44,692 nt of DNA from positions 1-44,692 of the forward strand of contig CANGJJ010000016.1 in the NCBI GenBank assembly GCA_947454485.1, read 5' to 3'. The notes beneath the pieces were generated by a model. The model was given only the letters and a program-made list of their open reading frames with translations. It was not told where the DNA came from and searched no databases. This document shows positions 1 to 8,955 of the stretch, piece by piece. The translations under genes were made by a program, and so were the position numbers. The stretch comes from Beijerinckiaceae bacterium. Its GTDB lineage: Bacteria > Pseudomonadota > Alphaproteobacteria > Rhizobiales > Beijerinckiaceae. Each line of letters starts with the position of its first letter. Positions within the stretch are counted from its first letter, which is position 1.

Positions 1-1403
1 CCCGAAGCCGGGCAGGTGTGCCAATCATTGATCGTGGTGTGATACTGAATGCCAGGATCAGCCGAGGCCCAAGCCGCATAGCCAATCTTCTCCCACAGAT
101 CGCGGGCCTTCAGCGTCTTGCCGACTTTGCCATCGGTGCGACGGATGAGATTCCAGTCGCTGTCATTTTCAACAGCGCGCAGGAAGTCGTCGGTGACGCG
201 AACTGAATTGTTCGAATTCTGGCCAGCGACCGTCAGATAGGCCTCTGAATCCCAGTCGGTGTCATAAGTGTCGAACTGGATGTCAGTGTAACCCTGACGC
301 GCGAACTGAATGACGCGCTTGATATAGTTGTCCGGCACCTGATCGCGGCGCGCCATTTTGATTGCGCGCTTCAGAGCAGGATTCTTCTCGGGGTTGTAGC
401 AATCGTCGCCGGGGCCTTCGCAATTCACGCAGGCCTTCATGACGGCCTTCATGGCCTTCTTGACGATCTTGGAACCAGTGACGAGCGAGGCAACCTTCTC
501 CTCCTCCTTCACCTTCCAGTCGATATAGGCTTCGATATCGGGATGGTCAGCATCCACAACAACCATCTTGGCCGCGCGGCGCGTTGTGCCACCTGACTTG
601 ATCGCACCCGCAGCGCGGTCGCCAATCTTCAGGAAGGACATGAGGCCCGAGGAGCGGCCACCGCCCGACAGACGCTCATTCTCACCGCGCAGAGCGGAGA
701 AGTTGGAGCCCGTGCCCGAACCATATTTGAAGAGGCGCGCTTCACGCACCCACAGATCCATGATGCCGCCTTCGTTGACGAGATCGTCAGCGACCGACTG
801 AATGAAACAGGCATGGGGCTGGGGATGTTCGTAAGACGACTTCGACTTCGTCAGCTTGCCCGTGAAGGGATCGACATAGTGATGGCCCTGGCCGGGACCA
901 TCAATGCCATAGGCCCAATGCAGACCGGTGTTGAACCACTGCGGGGAGTTGGGCGCAGCCTTCTGGGTGGCGAGCATGAAGCGCAGCTCGTCATAAAATG
1001 CAGCCGCATCGTCCTCGGTGTCGAAATATTTGCCCTTCCAACCCCAATAGGCCCAAGTGCCGGCGAGGCGGTCGAACACATCGGTCGCGCTGCGCTCAGA
1101 ACCATAGCGCTCGTCCTTGGGGAGCTTTTCCAGAGCGGCCTCATCAGCCACAGAGCGCCAAAGGAAGGAGGGAACGTCGTTCTCCTCAACCTTCTTCAGC
1201 ACGCTGGGAACGCCAGCCTTGCGGAAATATTTCTGCGCGATGACGTCGGTCGCAACCTGGCTCCAGGTGGTGGGGACGTCGATATTGTCCTGCGAGAAGA
1301 CGATCGACCCATCGGGGTTGCGGATCTCGCTCTTGCCCTTGCGGAATTCGATTCCTGCATAGGCTGATTGTCCTGCCTTCGTATAGCGCCGTTCGATCCG
1401 CAT
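1..1403 (-). CDS. nrdJ: Vitamin B12-dependent (class II) ribonucleotide reductase, N-terminal part
   Basis: Reduces ribonucleotides to deoxyribonucleotides with adenosylcobalamin, supplying DNA precursors independently of oxygen. The frame stays open for about 467 codons from ATG at 1403 to the left window edge, so the C-terminal part (family length about 1,200 residues) lies outside. Readable landmarks are a start MRIERRYTKAGQSAY, the block NSPQWFNTGLHWAYG near residue 150, and PHACFIQSV with Cys199, the position of the first redox cysteine of the reductase barrel. Next come KYGSGTGSNFS and GLMSFLKIGDRAAGAIKSGG, and near the edge ADPGIQYHTTINDWHTC. A GGGA about 8 nt before the ATG is the likely ribosome site. 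Upstream are a promoter and two NrdR-type boxes. Identity is secure; only the start is slightly uncertain. Confidence 0.95.
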   Translation of the reverse strand, partial: MRIERRYTKAGQSAYAGIEFRKGKSEIRNPDGSIVFSQDNIDVPTTWSQVATDVIAQKYFRKAGVPSVLKKVEENDVPSFLWRSVADEAALEKLPKDERYGSERSATDVFDRLAGTWAYWGWKGKYFDTEDDAAAFYDELRFMLATQKAAPNSPQWFNTGLHWAYGIDGPGQGHHYVDPFTGKLTKSKSSYEHPQPHACFIQSVADDLVNEGGIMDLWVREARLFKYGSGTGSNFSALRGENERLSGGGRSSGLMSFLKIGDRAAGAIKSGGTTRRAAKMVVVDADHPDIEAYIDWKVKEEEKVASLVTGSKIVKKAMKAVMKACVNCEGPGDDCYNPEKNPALKRAIKMARRDQVPDNYIKRVIQFARQGYTDIQFDTYDTDWDSEAYLTVAGQNSNNSVRVTDDFLRAVENDSDWNLIRRTDGKVGKTLKARDLWEKIGYAAWASADPGIQYHTTINDWHTCPAS

Positions 1404-1567
1404 GCGTCGTGTCCCAAAATCCCAAGGCGTCCACGCCATGAGGGGCCGTCATTACGGCCCAACCCCCAGTTATGTGTGTCAAAACTCATGGCCGCACAGG
1501 CAGCCGTACAAGCTAAAAGCGGGGCGCAGGCCAGCAACGCGGCGCGCACACAATCAGCGTCCCATCC

Positions 1568-1596
1568 AAACTAGGGCCGACTCACTTTTCGGTCAA
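1568..1596 (-). promoter_or_regulatory. Probable nrdJ promoter
   Basis: On the minus strand, TTGACC (1596-1591) and TAGTTT (1573-1568) are separated by exactly 17 nt, a good sigma-70-type layout, about 165 nt before the nrdJ start. The -35 hexamer lies inside the proximal NrdR-like box, so repressor binding there would block RNA polymerase. Predicted from pattern only. Confidence 0.5.
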
Positions 1597-1606
1597 GGTC
1601 TTGTGT
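1591..1606 (-). promoter_or_regulatory. NrdR-type box, proximal
   Basis: In the nrdJ sense the sequence is ACACAAGACCTTGACC. It matches 10 of 16 positions of the NrdR consensus acaCwAtATaTwgtgt, has the expected dyad symmetry, and overlaps the -35 element. NrdR is the ATP/dATP-sensing repressor of ribonucleotide reductase genes and normally binds two such boxes about three helical turns apart, as found here. Confidence 0.55.
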
Positions 1607-1621
1607 CGGTTTTATCTTTGC

Positions 1622-1637
1622 CCACTAGATGTTGTGG
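1622..1637 (-). promoter_or_regulatory. NrdR-type box, distal
   Basis: In the nrdJ sense the sequence is CCACAACATCTAGTGG. It matches 12 of 16 consensus positions and is a near-perfect palindrome. It begins exactly 31 bp from the proximal box, the helical phasing expected for cooperative NrdR binding. Confidence 0.6.
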
Positions 1638-1862
1638 GGAGACCGGGGAAAACTTTTCAGGCCGGTCAAGCTTTCGGGCGGATTTCCGGGCCAAAAGGGC
1701 AGAGAATCGCGCTGTTGATGACCCCAAGATGACTGAAAGCGCAGGTTCTACAAGGGACTTGATGCTCACTTCGGGTCTATGCCCGCTGTCCACAGCGCGC
1801 AGCTGCCAAGCTCTAAGTCTTTGGTCTGACGTAACGCGCCTTTTTGGCGAGAGTTCCTCCAC

Positions 1863-1891
1863 TGGACAGAGATGGAGGCAATCGCCATAGT
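1863..1891 (+). promoter_or_regulatory. Probable promoter of the NDUFA12 gene
   Basis: TGGACA (1863-1868) and CATAGT (1886-1891) are separated by 17 nt. Five of six and four of six positions match the sigma-70 consensus. Transcription would start near 1898, about 38 nt before the ATG. Confidence 0.45.
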
Positions 1892-1935
1892 CCGCCGCAA
1901 TCGGCCCCCCGGGCCTTTAGATCGCGGACTGATTC

Positions 1936-2346
1936 ATGCTGACCTGGCTCAAGCAGATTTTCACCTGGTGGAATGGGCAGACCCTCAACACCCGTTTCCA
2001 TACGTGGCGCAACGGTGAGCTGGTCGGCACGGACGAGGCTGGCAATCTCTATTTCCAGACCAAGGGCGCCAAGATTGATCCGGCTCTGGGCTATGTGCGC
2101 CGCTGGGTGATCTTCAAAGGCGTGAGCGAGGGCTCAAAAGTACCGCCCGGCTGGTTTGGCTGGCTGCATTATCAGGTGGATACAGCCCCGTCGCAGGAGA
2201 CCTATCAGGCCCGCGAATGGGAATTGCCCCATCAGGCCAATCTCACCGGTACAGCGCAGGCCTATCGTCCCTCGGGCTCGACCTTGGCTGAGGCTGCTCG
2301 TCCTGCCGCCACCGGCGACTATAAAGCGTGGCAGCCCGGCAACTGA
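1936..2346 (+). CDS. NADH:ubiquinone oxidoreductase accessory subunit NDUFA12 family (B17.2-like)
   Basis: Accessory subunit associated with the peripheral arm of respiratory complex I, found in alphaproteobacteria and mitochondria. The 136-residue protein begins with an amphipathic, tryptophan-rich stretch (MLTWLKQIFTWWNG). It then has the family blocks VGTDEAGNLYFQ (about residues 31-42), RRWVIFKG (about 55-62) and VPPGWFGWLHY (about 69-79), and ends in the usual poorly conserved tail. It has its own promoter. The neighbouring DUF2155 and aat genes match a common rhizobial arrangement. Two putative complex I assembly genes occur 23 kb away, but nothing here shows co-regulation. Confidence 0.88.
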   Translation: MLTWLKQIFTWWNGQTLNTRFHTWRNGELVGTDEAGNLYFQTKGAKIDPALGYVRRWVIFKGVSEGSKVPPGWFGWLHYQVDTAPSQETYQAREWELPHQANLTGTAQAYRPSGSTLAEAARPAATGDYKAWQPGN

Positions 2347-2442
2347 TCTGATGCGGCATGATTTAGCCGCTTTTGGCGGCTTCTTTGGTCCGAGGGCAAG
2401 CCTTGCGGTTTGTTCACCTGCCCCTCGTGTGATCGGCAACGC

Positions 2443-3258
2443 ATGACTGTTTCTTTTGTCCGGCCTCTCACCATCCTCGCACGCCTCACAGCGGGCGCGC
2501 TTGTGCTGAGCCCGGTCGCAGCCTTTGCTGACAAAATCAGCCATCCCACCGCCGTCTTTGCAGGTCTCGACAAAATCACCGGCCGCATCATCGCTTTTGA
2601 TGTCGCAGCTGATGAGATGGTGCAATTTGGTTCGCTGCAAGTGACAGCACGTTCATGCTTCACACGCCCGCCCACAGAAGCGCCTCTGACGCTTGGCTTT
2701 GTGGAGGTGGACGAATTGTCTGCCACCAATGAAGTGAAGCGCATTTTCTCAGGCTGGATGTTTGCTGCCAGCCCCGGCCTGCATGGTGTGGAACATCCGA
2801 TCTATGATGTGTGGTTGACCGACTGCAAAGGCGGCACGACGATCATCAAGGAAGAGGTGGCCGCTGTGCCCGAAGAGCCGCGCCCGGCCGCTGCAGCGCC
2901 GCGCCAGCCTTTGCCCGCAACGCGCCCCAATGCCGTGGCGCCTGTGCCAGCCCCCGGCCAGCCCTTGCCTGCACCCGCGCAGCCTTTGCCAGCTGCCAAT
3001 CAACCACCGCCGCGCCCCGCGCCGCCGCAGCCTGCCATCGTGACAAGCCCTGTGCCGCCAGCTCAACCGCGTCCCGCGCAGACGATTACAGGCGCGCCTT
3101 TGCCGCCCGGCAATATTGGCACGACGCAGCCGCCCACCACGCAGCTGCCCAACACGCGTAGTCCTGATATTCCGATTCCGCCTGCCAATATTGGTCAGAG
3201 CCAGCAGCAGCGCCGCGCGCCCTCGCAGACTTTCTTCCCGACTGAAACCAATCGCTAG
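2443..3258 (+). CDS. DUF2155 domain-containing exported protein with proline-rich tail
   Basis: Secreted or periplasmic protein of unknown function. ATG at 2443 is preferred over an upstream TTG at 2410 because it places a clean signal peptide at the N-terminus (hydrophobic core [15 protein letters not shown], likely cleavage after AFA). The DUF2155 domain follows (about residues 32-135), recognisable by [12 protein letters not shown], the paired-Cys pattern and [26 protein letters not shown]. The remaining half (about 145-271) is low-complexity Pro/Ala/Gln with repeated PLP and QPLPA units. Some annotations describe this family as a cell-envelope or division-related scaffold; I cannot confirm that. 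The TAG stop overlaps the stop of convergent aat. Confidence 0.82.
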   Translation: MTVSFVRPLTILARLTAGALVLSPVAAFADKISHPTAVFAGLDKITGRIIAFDVAADEMVQFGSLQVTARSCFTRPPTEAPLTLGFVEVDELSATNEVKRIFSGWMFAASPGLHGVEHPIYDVWLTDCKGGTTIIKEEVAAVPEEPRPAAAAPRQPLPATRPNAVAPVPAPGQPLPAPAQPLPAANQPPPRPAPPQPAIVTSPVPPAQPRPAQTITGAPLPPGNIGTTQPPTTQLPNTRSPDIPIPPANIGQSQQQRRAPSQTFFPTETNR

Positions 3259-3917
3259 GCGAGTTCAGCCAGCGCGTCGCGTCCACTCACGCGCTCATCT
3301 TTCGGCCAAGCATAAAAATCAGCACTCAAGCCAATCGCAACATCAAGTTGCGCGATATAATCATCGCGCGGAATTTCGATGGCGCCGAGTGTTTGCAAAT
3401 GCGGCGTGACAAATTGCGTATCGAGCAAGACGGCGCCTGCTTTGCGCAAACGCGCGACCAGATGAACCAGCGCGACTTTTGATGCATCGCGCTGTGTGTG
3501 AAACATGCTCTCGCCAAAAAAAGCGCCGCCGATCATCACGCCATAAAGCCCGCCCACCAATTGGCCCTCATGCCAGGTCTCAACCGTATGGACAAAACCA
3601 TGCTGGAAGAGATCGCCATAGAGTTTGCGGATACGCTCGTTGATCCATGTGTTGGGCCGCTCAGCATGACCGCCCGCGCAATGCGAAATAACGGCCTCGA
3701 AGTCCGTGTCGACGCGCATCTCGAAGCGATCAGATCGCACCAATTTTGCGAGGCTTTTGGACACGATCAAACCATCGAGTGGAAAGATGCCGCGCTCGTC
3801 TGGATCAACCCAGAACAGGGTGGGATCATCAGCCGATTCCGACATCGGAAACATGCCGATGGAATAGGCGCGCAGCAGCACCTGCGGGGTGATCTCGAAA
3901 GATTGGGCGTTCGACAT
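3255..3917 (-). CDS. aat: Leucyl/phenylalanyl-tRNA--protein transferase
   Basis: Adds Leu or Phe from charged tRNA to N-terminal Arg/Lys of proteins, creating N-degrons read by the ClpS-ClpAP pathway; cytoplasmic. The 220-residue product starts with the family pattern [18 protein letters not shown] and [16 protein letters not shown]. It continues with [41 protein letters not shown] and [22 protein letters not shown], which spans the acyl-acceptor site. Length is normal for the family. It is convergent with the DUF2155 gene, and the two stop codons share one CTAG. The ribosome site upstream of 3917 is weak. Confidence 0.95.
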   Translation of the reverse strand: MSNAQSFEITPQVLLRAYSIGMFPMSESADDPTLFWVDPDERGIFPLDGLIVSKSLAKLVRSDRFEMRVDTDFEAVISHCAGGHAERPNTWINERIRKLYGDLFQHGFVHTVETWHEGQLVGGLYGVMIGGAFFGESMFHTQRDASKVALVHLVARLRKAGAVLLDTQFVTPHLQTLGAIEIPRDDYIAQLDVAIGLSADFYAWPKDERVSGRDALAELA

Positions 3918-3966
3918 GGCTAAAGGGTGGTGCGGCTATTGCTGCAGGTCAAGACCCGCAGCAGCC

Positions 3967-4311
3967 TCACACCGAGAAGCTCGTTCCACAGCCGCAACTG
4001 GAGGTCGCATTGGGATTTTCGATCTTGAAGCTCTGGCCGATCAAATCATTCACGAAGTCGATCTGTGAGCCCTTCAAAAAGTCGAGCGAAACAGTATCAA
4101 CGAGAACCACCGCGCCATCGCGTTCAATTGTCAGATCGTCATCATTGCGCGCTTGAACAACATCGAAAGCATATTGAAAGCCTGAGCAGCCGCCGCCATT
4201 CACGGCCACGCGCAACATGGAGCCAGCTGGCTCTTTGGCCAGAACCTGCAGGATGCGCTTGGCGGCGCGCTCTGTCAGGACAACGGGGCTGTCTTGCACG
4301 GTCTGCGTCAT
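3967..4311 (-). CDS. erpA: Iron-sulfur cluster insertion protein, A-type carrier
   Basis: Receives Fe-S clusters and passes them to target apoproteins. The 114-residue product has the three cluster-binding cysteines of the HesB/IscA/ErpA family: Cys42 in GGGCSGFQY, and Cys106 and Cys108 in the C-terminal CGCG. ATG at 4311 is chosen because an AGGA lies 6 nt before it and the preceding promoter would not cover a start at 4380. ErpA and IscA cannot be told apart with certainty by eye; the isolated gene divergent from dgt is the usual alphaproteobacterial erpA context. Confidence 0.88.
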   Translation of the reverse strand: MTQTVQDSPVVLTERAAKRILQVLAKEPAGSMLRVAVNGGGCSGFQYAFDVVQARNDDDLTIERDGAVVLVDTVSLDFLKGSQIDFVNDLIGQSFKIENPNATSSCGCGTSFSV

Positions 4312-4351
4312 GACTGATCCTATGGGCCACCTTGTCAGGCCCGGCCCCCAA

Positions 4352-4380
4352 GATATAAGCGGACAGGGCAGCGCGTTCAA
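4352..4380 (-). promoter_or_regulatory. Probable erpA promoter
   Basis: On the minus strand TTGAAC (4380-4375) and TATATC (4357-4352) lie exactly 17 nt apart. Transcription would begin near 4345, giving a leader of about 34 nt. The 90-bp divergent gap must also contain the dgt start signals. Confidence 0.5.
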
Positions 4381-4401
4381 CGTTGCTGCGGAGGGCTATC
4401 T

Positions 4402-5622
4402 GTGACATTTGAGCCGCCCATTTCCCCGGACCGCGCGATTTTCGCCGTCGATCCCCGCCAGTGCCGCGGGCGCCTCTATCCTGAGGCTGCCTCGCCGACC
4501 CGCACCGATTTTCAGCGCGACCGCGACCGCATCATTCATTCCACCGCCTTTCGGCGCCTGAGCTTCAAGACACAGGTCTTCGTGCCCTATGAGGGCGATC
4601 ATTACCGCACGCGCCTTACTCATACGATTGAAGTGGGGCAAATCGCCCGCGCCTTGGCGCGCGCTTTGCGGCTTGATGAGGATCTGGCTGAAGCGCTCGC
4701 GCTCGCCCACGACCTTGGCCACACGCCCTTTGGGCATACGGGCGAAGATGCGCTGGAAGAGGTGATGGAGCCTTGGGGTGGCTTTGATCACAATGCGCAG
4801 GCCCTGCGGATCGTGACGCGGCTAGAGCGCCGCTATGCTGATTATGACGGTCTCAATCTGGCGTGGGAAACGCTGGAAGGTCTCGTCAAACACAATGGGC
4901 CTTTGCTGAACCGCGATGGCTCGCCCATCAAGAAATATGCAGCGCGCGGCGTGCCGCTCGCTATTTTGGAGTTTGACGCGCAATTCCCGCTCGATCTGGC
5001 AAGCTTTGCCAGCTGCGAGGCACAAGCGGCCGCCATCGCTGATGATGTCGCCTATAATGCGCATGATATTGACGATGGTCTGCGCGCGGATCTCTTCACG
5101 CTGCAGGATCTCAAAGACGTTCCCTTCGTGGGCGATCTTGTACGCGAGGTTGAACGCAAACATCCCGGTCTGGAGCGCAATCGCTTCGTTCATGAGCTGG
5201 GGCGGCGCGTTATCACGCGCTTTGTGGAAGATGTGATTGGTGAGGCCACACGCAGGCTCGCCCATTATGCTCCACATAGTGCCGCAGATGTGCGCGCGCA
5301 AAGCCTGCCGATGATCACCTTCTCGGATGAGATGCAAAAGGCCGATGCCGCGATCAAAGCCTTTCTCTATCCCCATATGTATCGGCATGAGCGGGTGATG
5401 CGTGTGCGGGTAGAGGCTGCCGAAGTCGTGCGCCGTATCGCGCGCGAATTTTTGAGCGCGCCCGAAAAGATGCCGGAGGAATGGGCCGCAAGGGCGCTGG
5501 CGACAGGACAGGATGAGGCAAAAAGGGCAGGGCTGGTGCGCGACTATATTGCGGGCATGACCGACCGCTATGCGCTGGCCGAACATGCGCGGCTCTTTGG
5601 GAGCGCGCCAACGCTCAGGTGA
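4402..5622 (+). CDS. dgt: Deoxyguanosinetriphosphate triphosphohydrolase-like protein
   Basis: HD-domain dNTP triphosphohydrolase; the family cleaves dNTPs to deoxynucleoside and tripolyphosphate and so lowers precursor pools. It has 406 residues starting at GTG. The metal site is visible as His74 ([10 protein letters not shown]), His103-Asp104 and His107 ([13 protein letters not shown]), with a later Asp in [16 protein letters not shown]. The N-terminal arm [22 protein letters not shown] and [11 protein letters not shown] are typical of the shorter alphaproteobacterial class, often annotated as dGTPase-like because substrate preference varies. It opens a plus-strand run that continues into argS after a 76-nt gap. 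Confidence 0.92.
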   Translation: MTFEPPISPDRAIFAVDPRQCRGRLYPEAASPTRTDFQRDRDRIIHSTAFRRLSFKTQVFVPYEGDHYRTRLTHTIEVGQIARALARALRLDEDLAEALALAHDLGHTPFGHTGEDALEEVMEPWGGFDHNAQALRIVTRLERRYADYDGLNLAWETLEGLVKHNGPLLNRDGSPIKKYAARGVPLAILEFDAQFPLDLASFASCEAQAAAIADDVAYNAHDIDDGLRADLFTLQDLKDVPFVGDLVREVERKHPGLERNRFVHELGRRVITRFVEDVIGEATRRLAHYAPHSAADVRAQSLPMITFSDEMQKADAAIKAFLYPHMYRHERVMRVRVEAAEVVRRIAREFLSAPEKMPEEWAARALATGQDEAKRAGLVRDYIAGMTDRYALAEHARLFGSAPTLR

Positions 5623-5698
5623 GGGTGCCCTTTGACCCCGCCCTTCAAATCCGCTACCCCGCCCATAGCTCTGCGACCCTGTTCGGACCCGTTGCCTC

Positions 5699-7468
5699 AT
5701 GAATATCTTTGCTGACTTCCAGACCCGTGTGGCCGCCATCTTGGGCGTGATCATCAAGGATGGGCGTTTGCCGGGCGATCTGGATCTGAGCCGCTTTGTG
5801 GTCGAGCCCCCGCGCGATCCCTCTCACGGCGATCTGGCGACCAATGCCGCCATGGTCTATGCCAAAGAGGCCAAGGCCTCTTTCCCAAATCCCCGGCAGC
5901 TCGCGACCGAGATTGCTTATGCGCTCGGCCAAGACCCCGATGTGGCGCAGGCTGAAGTGGCTGGCCCCGGCTTCATCAATATTCGCCTGAAACCCGAGAT
6001 GTTCGCCCGCGTGTTGCGCGCGGCTTTGACGCAAGGCGTGGATTTTGGTCGCGGCACACCCGCACAGCCCCAAAAGGTCAATGTCGAATATGTCTCGGCC
6101 AATCCGACCGGCCCGATGCATGTTGGTCATGGTCGCGGCGCGGTCTTCGGCGATGCGCTCTCAGGCCTGCTCGATTTTGCAGGCTTTGAGGTTACGCGCG
6201 AATATTACATCAATGACGCTGGCGCTCAGGTCGATGTTTTGGCCCGCTCGGCTCATCTGCGCTATCGCGAGGCGCTGGGCGAAGATATTGGCGAGATCCC
6301 CGAGGGGCTCTATCCGGGTGATTATCTCAAGCCGCTCGGTAAGGCGCTGGTCGCCAAATATGGCCGCACCTTGCTCGACAAGCCCGAGGCTGAATGGCTG
6401 GAGAGCGTCCGCGTCGCCGCGATCAATGCGATGATGGATATGATCCGCGAGGATCTGGCCGCGCTCAACATCCGCCACGAAGTCTTCTTCTCCGAACGTT
6501 CGCTGACCATGGGGCAGGGCGATCAGGTCGGGGCAGTGATCGAGGACCTGGAGAAGCGCGGCATTGTCTATGTCGGTCGCTTGCCGCCGCCCAAGGGGCA
6601 GCTGCCCGAGGATTGGGAAGACCGCGAACAGACGCTCTTCCGCTCCACCGATTTTGGCGACGATGTGGATCGTCCTTTGAAGAAGTCGGATGGGTCCTAC
6701 ACCTATTTTGCCTCCGACATCGCCTATCACAAATCGAAGGTTGATCGCGGCTTCCTCTCCATGATCGACGTCTGGGGCGCGGATCATGGCGGCTATGTGA
6801 AGCGCATGCAGGCAGCGGTAAAGGCCCTGTCGGGCGGCGCTGCGAATCTCGACGTGAAGCTCTGCCAGCTCGTGAAATTGATGCGCAACGGCGAGCCGGT
6901 GAAGATGTCCAAGCGCGCGGGTGACTTTGTGACCCTGCGTGAAGTGGTAGATGAAGTGGGCGTTGATGCGGTCCGCTTCATGATGATCTTCCGCAAGAAT
7001 GATGCGCCGCTGGACTTCGATCTGGCCAAGGTCATTGAACAGTCAAAAGACAATCCCGTCTTTTATGTTCAATATGCCCATGCGCGCACAAAAAGCATTT
7101 TTAAACAAGCGCTTCTGGCATTTCCCGGAGCTGATTTGTCAGCATCGGTTTTGGCTCAGGCCGACCTGTCTTTGCTGAGTGATGAGAGTGAGCTTGCCCT
7201 CATCCAGCTCATTGCACAGTATCCCCGACAGGTGGAGGCCGCTGCCCTTGCGCATGAGCCGCACCGTATTGCATTCTATTTGCACGATTTGGCGAGTGCA
7301 TTTCATTCGCACTGGAATCGCGGCAAAGATCAGCCACATTTGCGCTTTGTTAATGAAGAAAGACGAGATTTGTCAGTGGCCCGATTGGCGTTGGTGTTTT
7401 CCTTAACCACTGTCCTTGCCTCGGGCTTGAAGATTTTGGGCGTGAGTGCTCCCGACGAAATGCGCTGA
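5699..7468 (+). CDS. argS: Arginyl-tRNA synthetase
   Basis: Class I aminoacyl-tRNA synthetase that charges tRNA-Arg. It has 589 residues, the normal length. The N-terminal Add1 domain (about residues 1-110) is followed by the HIGH-type signature H141-V-G-H144 in [13 protein letters not shown]. The KMSK loop is intact at K402-M-S-K405 in [14 protein letters not shown], and the DALR anticodon-binding domain is C-terminal ([18 protein letters not shown] onward, ending [13 protein letters not shown]). The order dgt-argS-SPOR-nagZ-scpAB is a conserved alphaproteobacterial block. Confidence 0.97.
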   Translation: MNIFADFQTRVAAILGVIIKDGRLPGDLDLSRFVVEPPRDPSHGDLATNAAMVYAKEAKASFPNPRQLATEIAYALGQDPDVAQAEVAGPGFINIRLKPEMFARVLRAALTQGVDFGRGTPAQPQKVNVEYVSANPTGPMHVGHGRGAVFGDALSGLLDFAGFEVTREYYINDAGAQVDVLARSAHLRYREALGEDIGEIPEGLYPGDYLKPLGKALVAKYGRTLLDKPEAEWLESVRVAAINAMMDMIREDLAALNIRHEVFFSERSLTMGQGDQVGAVIEDLEKRGIVYVGRLPPPKGQLPEDWEDREQTLFRSTDFGDDVDRPLKKSDGSYTYFASDIAYHKSKVDRGFLSMIDVWGADHGGYVKRMQAAVKALSGGAANLDVKLCQLVKLMRNGEPVKMSKRAGDFVTLREVVDEVGVDAVRFMMIFRKNDAPLDFDLAKVIEQSKDNPVFYVQYAHARTKSIFKQALLAFPGADLSASVLAQADLSLLSDESELALIQLIAQYPRQVEAAALAHEPHRIAFYLHDLASAFHSHWNRGKDQPHLRFVNEERRDLSVARLALVFSLTTVLASGLKILGVSAPDEMR

Positions 7469-7493
7469 ACCCTTCGGGGCAAGGCCAAACGTC

Positions 7494-7522
7494 TGGGCAC
7501 CTGCGTCACACGAGGTGTCCCA
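7494..7522 (+). promoter_or_regulatory. Hairpin enclosing the ribosome site of the SPOR gene
   Basis: TGGG-CACCT (7494-7502) can pair with AGGTG-t-CCCA (7513-7522) around a 10-nt loop with one bulged T. The 3' arm contains most of the GAGGT Shine-Dalgarno (7512-7516), which lies 6 nt before ATG 7523. Possible translational control; folding was judged by eye only. Confidence 0.35.
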
Positions 7523-8953
7523 ATGAGTGATCCGGTCAACAAGCCCCGCCAGCCTGTCGATCTCGACGAGTTTGAGCGTCGCCTGCGCGGCGCGGAGCCT
7601 GCTTATCAGCAGCAGGCCTATGGGAACGACCCCTATGCGTCCCCCGCTGCGCCCGCGCAGATGGCTTATGGGATTGCACCAGAGCCTCAACCTCAGATGC
7701 CTGATCCGCTGGCTGAGCTGGCGCGCATCGTCGATGGCAGCGCTGGTCAAGCCTATGGCGCTTCGCGCCAGGGTCAGACAGCTGCCGACTATGGCCGTCA
7801 GGGTGACTGGGGTCTGCAGGGTTCAGCTGGTGAGCCGCATCCCGATTTGCGTGGTGGCTATCACGGCCAGGACCCGATGCAGGGGGCCGATCAGGGCCAT
7901 GATCCCTATGCGGCAGCTCCCTATGATGCGCAGCCCGCTTATGGGGCGAGCTGGCCCAATGAAGATCGAGAGTGGATGGATGCGCCGGAACCAGCGCCCC
8001 AGCGTCGCTCGCGCAAAAAGGCTCTCTTGATGGGGGCTGCGCTTATTGTCGTTGCCGGTGGTGTGGTTGGCACTTTTGCTATGCGTGGTGGTTCAACAGG
8101 CCGCTCGGATGTGCCCACGATCAAGGCTGCTCAAGGCCCGATGAAAGTCACGCCTGAACCTGCGCCTGCCTCGCAGGAGCCCTCGCGCACCGCCTCCGTT
8201 CTGGAGCGTGGCAACGAGAAGATTGGTTCAAGTAAAGTTATCAGCAATGAGGAGCAACCTGTTGATTTATCACAGGTTAAGGCTTCTCCTCCTGCGCCTG
8301 CTGCCGCCCCCAAGGGCGTCTTCCCCGAGCCAATCCGCGTCAAGACAGTCTCGGTTCGTCCGGACGGCACGATTGTTACAACCATGCCGACGCCCGCGCC
8401 GGCCCCCGTGGCAGCTCCCGCCCCGGCACCTCGTCAGGCCACAGCGTCTTTGCCTGTGCCTTTGACCACGACGACGCCAGCCGCTGCTCCTGCTGCAACA
8501 GCTGCGCCTGTTGTGGCTCCGGCCCCTGCCGGACGCGCACCCGTGCCAGCCCCTGCCGCCGCGCCAGCACCTGCCCCGGCGCAGAAAATGACCGAGCGAG
8601 CGGTCTCCAACCCCTTGCCGGTGACACCACCTGCGGCTTCGGCTGATCGTCGTACAGCCAGCGCAACCCCGGCCACCACGACGCCAGCCCCTGCTGCGCC
8701 TGTCGCCTCTGGCGGCTATGCGGTCCAGTTCTCGGCGGCTGGCAGCGAGAATGAGGCCCGCGAAAAGATCGCAGCGACCCAGCGTCGCTTTGGTGAGGCT
8801 CTTGCAGGCCGTGTGCCCAGCTTCGCCAAAGGCGAGGCGGGCAACCGCACTGTCTGGCGTGTGCGTGTGGGCGGTTTGAGCCGCGAAGAGGCCTCCTCGA
8901 TGTGCCAGCGCATCAAGGGGCAGGGCGGCGACTGCTTCGTGGCGGCTAACTGA
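7523..8953 (+). CDS. SPOR domain-containing inner-membrane protein
   Basis: Single-pass membrane protein whose C-terminal SPOR domain is of the type that binds denuded peptidoglycan at division septa. The cytoplasmic N-terminal part (about 1-160) is rich in Gln, Pro, Tyr and Asp and looks disordered. A transmembrane helix follows basic residues (about 166-186, ALLMGAALIVVAGGVVGTFA). A long Pro/Ala-rich periplasmic linker (about 200-395) leads to the SPOR domain (about 398-475, GGYAVQFSAAGSENEAREK to GGDCFVAAN). It sits between argS and nagZ, which fits a cell-wall role. Some neighbours in other species are called FtsN-like or DedD-like; orthology cannot be decided here. Confidence 0.88.
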   Translation: MSDPVNKPRQPVDLDEFERRLRGAEPAYQQQAYGNDPYASPAAPAQMAYGIAPEPQPQMPDPLAELARIVDGSAGQAYGASRQGQTAADYGRQGDWGLQGSAGEPHPDLRGGYHGQDPMQGADQGHDPYAAAPYDAQPAYGASWPNEDREWMDAPEPAPQRRSRKKALLMGAALIVVAGGVVGTFAMRGGSTGRSDVPTIKAAQGPMKVTPEPAPASQEPSRTASVLERGNEKIGSSKVISNEEQPVDLSQVKASPPAPAAAPKGVFPEPIRVKTVSVRPDGTIVTTMPTPAPAPVAAPAPAPRQATASLPVPLTTTTPAAAPAATAAPVVAPAPAGRAPVPAPAAAPAPAPAQKMTERAVSNPLPVTPPAASADRRTASATPATTTPAPAAPVASGGYAVQFSAAGSENEAREKIAATQRRFGEALAGRVPSFAKGEAGNRTVWRVRVGGLSREEASSMCQRIKGQGGDCFVAAN

Positions 8954-8955
8954 TC

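Larger units (their letters stand above)
1404..1935. other. Divergent regulatory region between nrdJ and the NDUFA12 gene
   Basis: This 532-base gap contains no convincing gene. Open frames on either strand lack ribosome sites and resemble no family I know. It holds the nrdJ promoter with two NrdR-like boxes (minus strand) and a separate promoter for the NDUFA12 gene (plus strand). The nrdJ leader is about 158 nt and could form two small hairpins (GGGCCGT/ACGGCCC and GGCGT/ACGCC arms). I looked for the conserved cobalamin-riboswitch B12 box, since B12-dependent genes often have one, and did not see it. Confidence 0.6.

Noticed and set aside
1196-1549. Minus-strand open frame starting MRAALLACAPLLACTAAC in the nrdJ leader, resembling a signal peptide
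   Set aside because: It runs into nrdJ in another frame; its latter part is a shadow of nrdJ and no ribosome site precedes it. A short leader peptide cannot be excluded but is unsupported.
1404-1560. Cobalamin riboswitch in front of the B12-dependent nrdJ
   Set aside because: No conserved B12-box-like sequence was seen in the 158-nt leader; the small hairpins present do not resemble the riboswitch core.
1402-1890. 162-codon plus-strand open frame in the nrdJ/NDUFA12 gap
   Set aside because: No ribosome site, Arg/Ser-rich random-looking product, and it covers the nrdJ promoter and NrdR boxes.
5632-5660. Promoter TTGACC-N17-TACCCC before argS
   Set aside because: The -35 is good but the -10 matches the consensus in only two of six positions.
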